64,000 nucleotides of DNA from Achatina immaculata (lineage: Eukaryota > Mollusca > Gastropoda > Stylommatophora > Achatinidae), in contig CM019719.1 in the NCBI GenBank assembly GCA_009760885.1, positions 26,157,084-26,221,083 on the forward strand, in the 5' to 3' direction. Below the pieces are notes generated by a model. That model was not told the origin of the DNA. It did no database searches and saw only the letters and a list, made by a program, of their open reading frames with translations. Every line of letters begins with the position of its first letter. Position 1 is the first letter of the stretch. This document shows, one piece after another, positions 10,563-23,800 of this stretch. A program made the translations under genes and the position numbers.

Positions 10563-12640
10563 GGGTAAATCAAGAAGCATGTCAGTCACCCTTTCCTACA
10601 TATTTTTTTTTTTTTTCAAATCAGAAGATGGTATTACTATGACCATTTGTCCACAACTTCTGTATGACAGTTTTTCATATTTGGTTGTTACTTTTTTTTT
10701 TTTTTTAATCTCTCTATTTCCTGGGTTTCTGGTTGCTGTGTGAAGTTTAAAAAGAAGTAAGTTTTAAAATTCAGTTATTGTTAACTGAATCATTTTTGTT
10801 TTTCTTTTTTAGCTTGTATGTGAGTGAATAATTTTGTTTACTTATTATTATTATTTTTTTCACAATGAGCCATATATCTAAGAGACAAAATTTAAATGCT
10901 AGAATAGATTTGTATAAGAAATCTCAGGCACAGACAGGAAAGGGAGTGATGAGTAAAGAATGTGAGACATAGACAAAGATAAATATAGTCATTATTTACA
11001 CAATGCTGAGCCAAAGTGTGATGATAATTATGTATATATTTTTGATACTGTACAATATATCATTTCTTTGTGGATCTCTAATACTGTTTTGTAAACTCTT
11101 TCATTCATGCCTTATTTGTTTCTTTTGTGTTAAATCTTGTGCTTCGTGGATCGAGAGTAGCAGAATTAGTCCTCATGTGTAAATGCTCATTTCAGGAAGG
11201 GGTTCTTGATTTTTTTTTTTGGGGGGGGGGATTACAGACTCCCCAGGTGGATTCCCCCAATATGCCCTCTGATGCCTACTTTGTTAAGCAGTAGAAATCA
11301 TCATCATCATTAGTTTTGCAAGTGGCAGCATGCTTTCAGAAGGTGTCAGTAGCTAGGTTTTACTTTACATATGGATAGCTAGGACCAGAACAGCTGAAAG
11401 AAAGTTTTCATGTAACAGTTTCTACAAAAAATTATTTGAGAGATCAAAGCTCCATAACCAAGTCAGTCAGTACCTTAGTGCCCTCAGGTGGTATGGATAC
11501 CCCCTCCCCCTCCCCCATCAGTTGGTACCTGTGCCCTCAGGTGGCATGGATACCCCCTCCCCCTCCCCCATCAGTTGGTACCTGTGCCCTCAGGTGGCAT
11601 GGATACCCCCTCCCCCTCCCCCATCAGTTGGCTCCTGTGCCCATAGATGGTATGGATACCTCCTCCCCCTCCCTCCATCAGTTGGCTCCTGTGCCCATAG
11701 ATGGTATGGATACCTCCTCCCCCTCCCTCCATGAGTTGGTTCCTGTGCCCTCAGGTGGTATGGATACCCCCCTCCCCCATCAGTTGGTTTCTGTGGCCTC
11801 AAGGAGTATGGATACCTCCTTCCCCCCACCATTTGGTACCTGTGCCCTCAGATGGCATGGATACCCCCCATCAGTTGGTTCCTGTGCCCTCAGGGAGCGG
11901 GGGGGTATGGTTACCCCAGGTAAGAACCCTTGATATAAAGTTATATTTCACTAATAGTGTGCCTGTCTTCCACATTGACCCTCTGTTGTACAGTACACAA
12001 TTCCCATCATCCCTTATTCTTCTTGTCTACATATGCCCAGATTTACATGTGCATTAATTTTGCAGTGATTACAATATACAGATTTATGATAGTTTGGAAC
12101 TGTTGGATGAGACCACTTGTAGAAAATTGTTTTGTTTATGTGTAGTTCTGAATGGATTGATGTTATAAATTTTTACTTTTCTGTGCGATATGTTTCTACA
12201 ATATGCTGTTTTTATTATTTTTTTTTTGGACTAAGTTGATATATGCTCCATTTACCGACAGTGTTCAGGATACTGGATTCTGTTTTTGTATGTTTATATA
12301 TATACTCATATAATTGTAATGACAGCTTTTGTGACGGCTTTATATAAACTTTGGATATCAAATGCTTGGTGTTCTTTCTTTTTGTTGTTATAATGAAAAA
12401 TTTTGTGCCAAGTGCCTTTTTTTTTGGTCATGTAGATAGAGTTAATCCTGGTTCACTTTTTTTAACTGTGGACATATATATATATATATATTCTGTTGTG
12501 TGTCTTGGTTTTTTTCTTGTTTAGAAGTACCATTTTTTCTTCTTTTTTTTTTCTGTTTGTTTTCATTCAGTAGTGTGCTGGCAGGGTGTAGGAAAGTGTA
12601 GGGACCCACACCATGTCCTGCCTCCACTTTAGAGATGTGG
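10563..12640 (+). other. iRhom 3' UTR and downstream region
   Basis: No further ORF of interest after the iRhom stop. AT-rich with poly-T runs and a 54-bp array. The polyadenylation site could not be fixed; no unambiguous AATAAA appears close to the stop. The convergent minus-strand gene ends at about 12.65 kb, so both transcripts finish within this interval. Confidence 0.5.
11460..11915. repeat. 54-bp minisatellite downstream of iRhom
   Basis: Eight imperfect copies of a roughly 54-bp C-rich unit (CAGTTGGTACCTGTGCCCTC, AGGTGGCATGGATACCCCCT, CCCCCTCCCCCAT). Possibly transcribed in the iRhom 3' UTR. Proline-rich reading frames across it are artefacts. Confidence 0.93.
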
Positions 12641-12657
12641 AAGAGGGCTAAAGCAGC

Positions 12658-12663
12658 TTTATT
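12658..12663 (-). promoter_or_regulatory. polyadenylation signal of the minus-strand gene
   Basis: AATAAA on the minus strand (TTTATT on plus), about 30 nt downstream of the TAA of the terminal exon; cleavage would be expected near 12640. Confidence 0.55.
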
Positions 12664-12693
12664 GAACTTTTGAGGTGGAGCCAGAAAAGTAGT

Positions 12694-12856
12694 TTACTTG
12701 GCAGATTCCACTTCTAAAGGAAAAATAAACAGACCTATATCTTTATCCAGGCAGAAGACGCATAACAACTTGTTTTGTTGAGGGTCTTGACCAGCTCTCA
12801 TTTGCTCACAATAGTAACAGCTCCATTCCTCCGTTACAGCCGTCCTTGGTGCTGCC
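12694..12856 (-). CDS. unrecognised gene: terminal coding exon with two CxxC knuckles
   Basis: Acceptor (minus strand) GGATTCATTTTTAG; one base, then 53 codons and TAA. It reads [37 protein letters not shown], then [16 protein letters not shown] and stop. CYYC and CVFC are 15 residues apart, a spacing compatible with a zinc ribbon-like fold (inference). AATAAA follows the stop by about 30 nt, so the 3' UTR is very short. Confidence 0.72.
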
Positions 12857-15800
12857 CTAAAAATGAATCCTGGTCATAAAACTCAACCGCTTTAAAAGAT
12901 GGGAAAAAAAAATTCCATGTTTGTGGCTGCTACAAACACTGTTATCTATCTTCTTGTCCCCAGATGTTTCCTAATTTCCCTGTCCCTCAAAAATTTTCAG
13001 TTCTTACTTTCAGGTCTTGGTTTTTTTTTCAACTACTAATTTTTTTACCCACTTTATATACTGAGATAGAGAGAGAGAGATAGAGAAAGAGAGGCAGGGA
13101 CTAAGGTAATAAAGGAGGATATGGAGTGATGGATATAAAAAGAAGGGAAAATTAGTGGACAGAGTGGGGACAAGAGCATGGAGGAGATAATATAGTATAA
13201 GATAATGTAGACAAAAGGCTAATAAAAAGTGAAAGAAATCGCGGAGACAAAAGAACAAGAGACTAGGATGAATCTATACAAAACAGTTTAACCATACAGC
13301 ATTGCAGTCTAGTTTATCTCCTTCCCCACACAGTCCCCTGCCCATAGTACTTTACAGTCTTCTCTATATGTATGAAAAAATGGCAATTAGATGGAGATTC
13401 TAAACATAAGGATATTAGAAAAAGTGGAGGAAGCAGAATAAGTAGAGAACAAAAAACATACTCCTCTATGGCAAGATTAAAACTGCACTTACATCTGCAT
13501 CTAATCTAGCTCCTTTACGGCAAGATAAAACTGCAATTACATCTCCATCTAATCCTGCTCCTTTATGGCAAGATAAAACCGCAATTACATCTCCATCTAA
13601 TCCTGCTCCTTTATGGCAAGATAAAACTGCATTTACATCTCCATCTAATCCAGCTCCATTATGGCAAGATAAAACTGTACTTACATCTCCGTCTAATCCT
13701 GCTCCTTTATGGCAAGATAAAACTGCACTTACATCTCCATCTAATCCTGCTCCATTATGGCAAGCTAAAACTGCACTTATATCTCCATTTAATCCTGCTC
13801 CATTATGGCAAGCTAAAACTGCAATTACATCTCCATCTAATCCTGCTCCTTTACGGCAAGCTAAAACTGCAATTACATCTCCATCTAATCCTGCTCCTTT
13901 ATGGCAAGATAAAACTGCATTTACATCCATCTAATCCAGCTCCATTATGGCAAGCTAAAACTGCACTTACTGCAGTGTTCCCGTTAACTGGCAATTTCCA
14001 GTAAATTATTGATTAAAAACCAGAAAAACTAAAACTTTTGGAGGTTGTCGATTACTATAACTGGCTTATATTATCAAACACCTTCTAAAAATCAACCAGC
14101 GAAATCGGTTGGAGGATAATCGGGTAAGTAGACTGATAATGCTCAGTTTCTATGTAGGACAATCGGCCAGTTTTGACCATTTTGTAAAGATAAAATCTCA
14201 CCGTTAATAATAAATAAGAAATAAGTTCACATGAACATTTACTTTCCGCCGATGTTTTTAAAGTGTGTTTAATTTTACAACTAAAAAATAAGGTATGAAG
14301 TGCCGAATGGTGTATCCAGAAAACCGGTATTTCAGAAGGTAGTTCATGCAAGGTGAAAGACAGGTATAATTGTACTGGTTTCCAAAAAATCCCAACGCAA
14401 TCACTGTAGTAACTTACACCTCCGACTAATCCTGCTCCTTTAGGGCAAGATAACTGTGTGCAAAACTGCACCATACACCTGCGTCAATCTCTGCTCCTTT
14501 ATATCAAGGATGAAAAATAGAGAGATTATGAAATATAAAAAAATATGTATCAGTGTTTACAGAATGAAGAAAGATAATTTTGGTTAATTCAGGAACTTAG
14601 AGCAGCAGATTTTCAAAATAAATTCATGCCTGATCTATGGGAGATGGTCTTCATCTGCGGAAGATGGTATTTCTGTGTTAGGTTGAAACTATATTTATCT
14701 GCAGAAGATGGTATTTCTGTGGTAAGTTGAAACTATCGTTATCTGCGGAAGATGGTCTTTCTGTGGTAAGTTGAAACTATCTTTATCTGTGGAAGATGGT
14801 ATTTCTGTGGTAAGTTGAAACTATCGTTATCTGCGGAAGATGGTCTTTCTGTGGTAAGTTGAAACTATCTTTATCTGTGGAGGAAGATGGTTTTTCTGTG
14901 TTAAGTTGAAACTATCGTTATCTGCGGAAGATGGTTTTTCCAAGCTGAAACTATCTTTATCTACGGAAATTGGTCTTTCTGTGTTAAGTTGAAACTATCT
15001 TTTTTATCTACGGAAGTTAATCTTTCTGTGTTATGTTGAAACTATCTATGGAAGATGGCCTTCCTGTGTTAAACTATTTTTATCTATGGACGATGGTTTT
15101 TCTGCATTAAGCTGAAACTATGTTTTGTTTCATATTTTTAAAACTAATAAGTCTTAGCTTTTTGTTTCAACAACTCCTCCGTGGCCTTAATTTTTGAAAA
15201 AATAACAGTATTGTAGCTGCATTCTTTAAAAACTGCAGTTGTGAACAAATTATGAAAAGAACAATTTTCACACAAAGAACACTTTTTTCTTCGTTTCTTT
15301 TTTGTTTCTCTTGTGTCTGATTTGCACCTCGAAATGAGGACAATACAAACACCATCAGTTCGGTGTGCAAGATGTAATTAGAAGCTATCAATATTCAAGA
15401 TGTAATCAGAAGCTATCAATGCACAAGATGTAATTAAAAGCTACCAAAACAGTTTTTTAGTCGTCAGCTGATTAAAAAAAAATAAAGGAAAAGTTCTGTT
15501 TCATTTCCACGTTTTCCTAACAGAAGTGGACGGGGCAATGCTCCTGTCAGATCTGATTCGATTCATAGGAAGAGGATACAAGACCCGGCTCAGGTGAGGG
15601 TAGTGACGGGTCTTGAGTTGGTTGACAAACCAGGATGCTGGAAGAAAATACAGGTGATAATAATTCATTCACGTAGCTTCAGGGCACCAGGGAAACTATC
15701 TGAATAACATTCGTATACTTTCAGTAAAGTGAGCTCCGAGTAATGTAATGATGATGTGGACAGCTTCTGTTTCTACTTAGAATGAAGAAAATACTAACAA

Positions 15801-17552
15801 CACTACTGTTATTGTTCTTCTTCTGATCGTCATGGAATCGAAACTCTGTCCTATGCAGCCGACGTCGTTTCGACGGTTATGCTCATGCACTGTGTCGAAT
15901 GTGAATATGATTTACTCAAAGGCCCCGAATAGTTCACCAATAAACGATCTTCTCTACTGGCTCCATCACTTTGGAGGCCACAGTGAACCTTGCTAGGTTA
16001 TCAAGGCTGAAAAGTAAGAGAACAAATATTGTAGGATTAAACCTCGAAAAAATCGTAGACAAAGCACTTTGTCTACGATTTTTTCGAGGTTTAATCCTAC
16101 AATATTTGTTCTCTTACTTTACCGTACCAAAACCTCGTAGTTTCCTATTTATAAAAAAATTGTCCATCAAGGCTGAAAGAGCTGTTCCCATTTAGGAGCA
16201 CCTTCGAGTTTGGTGGACAAAGTCTTGACCTGCTGTAGTTCGCCGATCATCATAACCGTCTCATTATTCTGTTACAGTTATATTTCCTCTATAACACAGA
16301 ATTATAACATGAGTCGAAACACTGAATTAGTGTGTTCTGTCAAAGTGCGCGTGTTCGATGTTCAAATGTGAATGTATGATTGACTTGATTAAGCTCCCCA
16401 AAAGAGATGGATCTTGCAGATAAGCTTGCCCTTGCAGCCATATCAAACTGACTCCAGCCTCTTAATTTTTAACACTTCCTAGGTCTTCAAGACCTGGAAT
16501 TGCATAAGAACAGTGCAGATTCAATGAAGGTTTGAATATTACATTAGAACACTAATAGAACGGGCCGTAGAAGTGAACAGAATATCTGTACCTGTTGTTT
16601 TATAGATTATTGCAAGGCATTTGATAAAGTAAAACACAAATAAATCATACATATGTTTAAAGACATAAATATAGATGGAAAAATATTTACAATCATAAAA
16701 CAGTTATACTGGGGACAAACAGAGCAATCAGGACTGATAATCAAACAGAGCAATCAGGACTGATAATCAAACAGAGCAATCAGGACTGATAACAAACAGA
16801 GCAATCAGGACTGATAATCAAACAGAGCAATCAGGACTGATAATCAAACAGAGCAATCAGGACTGATAATCAAACAGAGCAATCAGGACTGATAATCAAA
16901 CAGGAGAGTATCAGAACATAAAAGTAGGAGTACGGCAAGGATGTGTTTTATCCCCTGACCTCTTCTCCCTCTATAGAGGAAGGATTATGAGGCACATTGA
17001 AAACATGCATGGAATAGCAGTAGGAGGAAATAATCTGAACAATCTAACATATGTACAGACGACACGGTACTGATAGCCCAAAGAGAAGAAGAGTACAGGC
17101 AGTGTTAGACAAAATTGTAGAAAACGGTGAAGAGAAAGGACTTAGTTTAGATAATAAGAAGACATAAGTCAAGGTTATGTCCAAGAAACGCCAGCAAAAC
17201 GTTGCATCAAAGTAAAAGGCACAGAAGTAAAGCAAGTGGACAAATTCATGTATTTAGGAACAATAATAACACAAGACGGAAGATGCGAAACTGACATAAG
17301 GAGCAGAATAGTCCAGGTCATTTATGAAAATGAAAAACATTCTGTGCAATAAAGCTTTGTCTATAAACACCAGAAAGAGAGTTATTCAGTGTTACATCTA
17401 ACCCGTATTATTCTACGGATGCGAAGCATGAACGATAACAAAGAGCAGTCAAAATCTACTAGAAGAAGCGGAGATATGGTTAATAAGGAAAATGATGAGA
17501 ATACTATTGACAGTCAAGAAAACAAACGAAGAAGTTCTAATGGAGGCTGGGG

Positions 17553-17609
<57 letters not shown>

Positions 17610-17780
17610 TCAAAATTCAGAACACGATATGTAGGACGTGTTTTAAGAGGAGGCAAACTGGAACATCTAGTGACAACAGGAAAACTGGAGGGAAAAAAGG
17701 GACAGGGTAAGACAAAGAAACAAGATATCTGAGGGACTAAAAGAGTGGCATACAGCACGGTCCAAAACAGCTTATGGACC

Positions 17781-17831
<51 letters not shown>

Positions 17832-20800
17832 CAGAAAAAGAGAGAGGTCTTCAAAAAGATCACCAACAATACCACTATTGTAATACTGCAAAACTACACA
17901 GAGCCATCGGACTCAACGGTCTTCGGAAGTTACAGTGGTACAGGGCTGGACAGATGATTTAATCTTTCTGTCCTTGTCATAGAAGCCAGCCACCAAACCA
18001 TTTGATTAAGTTCAGCGGACTTAAGCGTTCCCAGTTCAAGGGGATTATAACAAGAAAAGAAAGCTGTTAGAGAAAAAAGAGAAGTTCTGGTCTTACGATG
18101 AAGTTTGCTATAGAAGAAACTGGCCTATAGCTCAATGCTGTTGCCGTCCTTGTAACAGAAATATGAGAAGAATGTTTTATAGGCTACGAAAATTTTTAAA
18201 AGTCAGTCACTCACTTTCAGGACAAAGACGTCTCCTGTGATCTGCTACATTGGGGTCCCTTATCAGAGCAGGGCAGATAAATTTTGTTGGGGGTAGGGGA
18301 AGATCTTCCTCTAGGTCACAGACATCAGTAGGGCATTTCAAGCCAGATGACTTCTGCCTAGAGATACAAAACCAAATCATGAAAGTTTTAGATTCATAGA
18401 AGCATTTAGTAAAAATTCCTGTCATCTGTGCATTATTTGACAGCCTTACTGAAATATGACAGTTTTACAAAGGAAAATTACCACACAGCCATGGCCAAGA
18501 TTGCCTCTTATCTACGAGGGTCATACCGAAAATCGTGAGCAAAAATTGTTTAAAAATCAGAATTTATAGATGGAGAAAATATAAATGTTACACCTTTAGG
18601 TGCATCCTTTGCACTTTATGTAGATGTCACATTACGTCACCATCAAGCGTCACGTGACCACACGGAGCATAAGCAAAATGGCGGATACTGAAGTTTCATT
18701 TCGCCAACGTGCTGTTATTGAGTTTCTCGTTAAAGAGGAAATCCCCGCTGCTGAAATTCGCCAAAGACCTAAACTTACTTATGGACATGTGTGTATGGAT
18801 GCCAGCAGTATTAGGAGGTGGGTGAAAGAATTCAAAGATGGAAACACGAGCATCCAAGATATACCTCGCAGCGGTGGCCCTCAAACTGCCTCCACTGAAC
18901 GCAACGTGGAAAGGGTTGACGACATCATTAAAGAAGACAGACGTGTCACAGTATCTGAAATCGCTGTAAATCTTGGAATAGGACACAATGCAGTACAGGA
19001 AATGATTGAAACCCTAGGCTATAGAAAAGTTTGTGCCAGTTGGGTCCCACAGGAGAGAACGTCCAGAAAGCAGTGCGTCTGTGCCGTCAGTCAGTTGGAA
19101 CTGAGTTCTACCTGGAGGGTATTTTCAAATGTGCAAGGCGATGGGAAAATGTTTGCAGAGAAATGGAGATTATGCTGAAAAGTGAAGAAAATGATGCAGA
19201 TTACGATGAAAGATTTATGTTTTCTGTATCTATAAATTCTGACTTAAAAAAAATGCTCACGACTTTTGGTCTGACCTTCGTATATATCGGTCAAATGTAA
19301 TTATTGTCAACATTTTTTTTTTAACTAATCGACTTGACCACTGAATAAGGTACATCATCAGCTGCTAGAGAGAGACTGTTTCATTTAAACAAGATAAAAC
19401 TACTTCTTTTCAACACTTTCGAGGCGCACCTGTGGATCCTTCATAGCATAATCTCGCTCAAGCTTTCTTAATTCTTCTAATTTATTCTAAATCCTACCAT
19501 TTCAGGAATTCCTGCAATCCTAATTCCTTTGTCCGGGCAAAAATAGATTGTCCTTCCATGTCCACACCATGCACTGTGGGGGTGGCGAGGGAGCGAAAAA
19601 CCTTACCCGCGTTGTCTGAAACCATGACACAACCTTTCACATTTCTCCTACCCCTGTCTGGTGACAAATAATAGGAGTTTGAGATTCAATTATCTCCTAT
19701 GATGTGATTTTCCTAACTGACATCAATGTACACATATAGAAGTGGGTGCGATTCCGGGGATTTGTAACGAGGTGCGCAAAAAAAAATAAAAAAATTCTGC
19801 GTAACATGTCCGGAGGTATTTCAGTAATCGAGCTGGAGAGAGACAGTCGATAGCTCAGAACGCTCAACCACAGGGATGACGGCTCCCTAAAAGCTAAAAC
19901 TGGAATTCGCTGAATGAATGAATTTATTAATTAATATGAATGAGCAGCTACATAGACCAGGATGGTGACACAAGAAAAGAAGTTAGAATTCTTATCTTAT
20001 ATCCTTCCCGTGCCGTTAAACGTCACATAGGGCTCGCAAAATAGTTCGCCAATTTTTCCTGTCTTCGGCGAGTCTTTCAAACTCATGAAGGGATTTTATG
20101 CCTGTTAATTTGGCATCTCTTAATAATGTCCTCTTCAGAGTTTCACGCGGTCTGCCTCTTTTTCTTTGGCCTGTTGTGTTCCACTTGATAGCTTGTTTTG
20201 GGATTCTCTGACAATTTCTTCTCATCAAGTTACCAATATATGTCCATCTTCTTTTCCTGATCACCCATGAGACAGGTTATTGCTCAGTCATCTGTCTTAT
20301 CTCTGCATTGTTCTTGAATTCGTTCCACTTGATGCCGAGTATTTTCCTTAGGCATTTGTTTTCAAAAGAGTCTAATTTCTTGTCTATTTCTTTAGTTGTT
20401 TTCTAGCTTTCGCATGCATAAATGAGGGTGAATATTACATTTGAATTGAATAGTCTTAACTTGGTTTTTGTGCTTATAACTTTTGAATTCCATATGTTCT
20501 CAAGATTCTTGAAGATCGATGCTGCTTTCGCAATTCTGATTCTAACTTCCTTTTTAGTTTCACCATACTGGTCTATGTAGCTGCCAAGGTATGCAAATTG
20601 ATTGACTTCTTCAATATCTGTCCCTTCTATGTGTGCTTTTCCATTTTGATTAAGGGGACTTTTCATTATTTTTGTTTTGTTCTTGTTAATTTCAAGTCCT
20701 ATTTTGCTAGCCAGTGAAGTCAGGCTATCTGTTTTTTCTTCCATGGAATTCACATTGTTACTGATAAGAGTTATGTCATAAGTTAGAACTAGAAATGTAA

Positions 20801-23800
20801 AAACAACATTGACCTTCAAGAATCTTGAGAACATTCAATCATTCATTCATTTGCATGTTCCTTGCGGAACTTTGCCTCTCCAACAGCACTCCTGTAGGCC
20901 TCTCGGTTGTGAGCAAGATGGCCTGCTGCTGATGCATCCATTTGCAGATCATCAACGATGTCTTGCAGCCATCTTCGCCTTGGTCTTTCTCTTCTTCTTT
21001 TTCTCATTATGTAACCTTCCAAAACGATTTTCTCTAGATTATCATGACGCTTAATGTGTTTGGAATTTTAAACTTTTCTCACTTTAGTCCTCCTTACCAG
21101 TTTGAGAATACGGCATTCAAAAGTTATAAGCAGAAAAATCAAGTTAATGTTATTCAATTGAAATGTAACATCCACTTTCATGTATGCATACGAAAGCCGG
21201 AAACCAACTAAAGAAAACAGATAACAAAAGAGACAATTTTGAAAACAAATGCCTAAAGAAAATACTCGGTATAGAGTGAATGAATTAAAAAAAAAACAAC
21301 GCAGAGATAAGACAGATGACTAAACAACAACCTGTCTCATGGGTGACCAGAAAAAGGAGACGGACATATGTCTGTCACGTGATGAGAGAATCCCAAAACA
21401 AGCTGTCAAGTGGAACACAACAGGCCGAAGAAAAAGAGGTCAACCACTTGAAATTCTAAAGAGGACTTAAGAGTGCCCAGTTTAGTAGGAATAAAATCCC
21501 TTGATGACGTTGAAAAGCTCGCCGAAAACAGGAAAATGTGGCTAACTACCAAGCGAGCCCTATGTGACGTTTAACGGTACGGGAAGGATGTAAGATTAAT
21601 GAGCAGTCAGACAAGCAAGGTAACAAGAGGAAAGTTAAAGTAAGAGAACACAGTTTTGTGGGATTAGACCACGAAAAGAATCGTAAACAAAGGACTTTAA
21701 TGAGACGTGAGAGAAAGAAAAATCACAAGAGAATTACCTGGGATTCGAACACGGACTCCGGTAGGACGAGCAGCCGTCTAGCCACGAGAGAACATCGTAA
21801 TAACGAACTGAGCTATCTCACGCCTCGAAAAAAAAACCAGGTGTTTTGAAAGCAAAGTCATTAGTACGGTTCAGCCGACACGGGGGATCGTGACACCCGG
21901 AAAGAAACGAGGTCGTGACACAGAAATTCCGTAGCTTAGATTCAGTCTCTCTAGCAGGTACCAATGTTTAGACAAACATACACACGGTCTCTGCCATGTC
22001 TGGTGCATACTTGAACAACAACAACAACAACAACAACAGCAACGGCAACAGCAACAACAACAACAACAACGAACGAACAAATACTTTTTACATGAAGTTA
22101 GTTTCAGGTATAGTTTCTGAAACAATTCTTTTATAAATAGGAAACAACGTGGCTTTCGTAAGGTAAAGTAAGAGAACACAGATTTGTGGGATCAGACCTT
22201 CAAAAAATCCTGGACAAAGTACTTTAGTGAGACGTGAGAGAAAGAAAAACCACAAGAGAATTACCTGGGATTCTCTGTTTTTTTTTTTTTTTTGCTACCT
22301 GCTAGAGAGACTGAATCTAAGCTACGGAATTTCTGTGTCACGACCTCGTTTCTTTCCGGGTGTCACGATCCCCCGTGTCGGCTGAACAGTTACTAATGAC
22401 TTTGCTTTCAAAACACCTGTTGTTTTTTTTTTTGGAGGTGTGAGATAGCTCAGTTCTTTAGTACGATGTTCTCTCGTGGTTAGATGGCTACTCGTCCTCC
22501 TGGAGTCCGTGTTCGAATCCCAGTTAATTCTCTTGTGATTTTTCTTTCTCTCACGTCTCACTAAAGTGCTTTGTGTACGATTTTTTCGAGGTCTAATTCC
22601 ACAAAACTGTGTTCTCTTACTTTACCGTAGGATAGCCTCGTTGTTTCCTATTAGTTCAGTTTGGTTGGTTGGTTGGTTACGAGATTAGTGTCATCATCCT
22701 TACAGTCATGATAGGCCTATACATGTTCTAGTCTTCAACACGATATTTGGACATGAATCTTCAACACAATATCTGGACATGAATCTTCAACACGATATCT
22801 GGACATGAATCTTCAACACAATATCTTTACATGAATCTTCAACACAATATCTTTACATGAATCTTCAATACAATATCTGGACATGAATCTTCAACACAAT
22901 ATCTGGACATGAATCTTCAACACAATATCTTTACATGAATCTTCAATACAATATCTTTACATGAATCTTCAACACAATATCTTTACATGAATCTTCAACA
23001 CAATATCTTTACATGAATCTTCAACACAATATCTGGACATGAATCTTCAACACAATATCTGGACATGAATCTTCAACACAATATCTTTACATGAATCTTC
23101 AACACAATATCTTTACATGAATCTTCAACACAATATCTTTACATGAATCTTCAACACGATATCTGGACATGAATCTTCAATACAATATCTTTACATGAAT
23201 CTTCAACACAATATCTTTACATGAATCTTCAACACAATATCTGGACATGAATCTTCAACACGATATCTGGACATGAATCTTCAACACAATATCTTTACAT
23301 GAATCTTCAACACAATATCTTTACATGAATCTTCAATACAATATCTTTACATGAATCTTCAACACAATATCTGGACATGAATCTTCAACACGATATCTGG
23401 ACATGAATCTTCAATACAATATCTTTACATGAATCTTCAACACAATATCTTTACATAAATCTTCAACACGATATCTGGACATGAATCTTCAACACAATAT
23501 CTGGACATGAATCTTCAACACGATATCTGGACATGAATCTTCAATACAATATCTTTACATGAATCTTCAATACAATATCTTTACATGAATCTTCAATACA
23601 ATATCTTTACATGAATCTTCAACACAATATCTGGACATGAATCTTCAACACGATATCTGGACATGAATCTTCAATACAATATCTTTAAATGAATCTTCAA
23701 CACAATATCTTTACATAAATCTTCAACACGATATCTGGACATGAATCTTCAACACAATATCTGGACATGAATCTTCAATACAATATCTTTACATGAATCT

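Larger units (their letters stand above)
19946..21597 (+). mobile_element. LINE family A host copy split by two insertions
   Basis: Pieces 19946-19988, 20780-20831 and 21102-21597 together read [16 protein letters not shown] | [18 protein letters not shown] | [16 protein letters not shown], a continuous family A stretch with frame damage. The gaps are filled by an antisense family A copy and an antisense family D copy, each bracketed by repeated host sequence. It ends in the family tail GGAAGGATGTAAGATTAA. Confidence 0.88.

Noticed and set aside
13466..13930. 154-codon minus-strand ORF with [16 protein letters not shown] repeats
   Set aside because: 48-bp satellite whose unit is divisible by 3; no splice sites or conserved start, and outlying units decay without regard to frame.
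17492..17962. RERERE-type ORFs
   Set aside because: (GA)n microsatellite read in frame with LINE C remnants.
22440..22530. Functional tRNA gene
   Set aside because: Good B box, but A box spacing is ambiguous and no acceptor stem or cloverleaf can be closed; better read as a tRNA-derived promoter.
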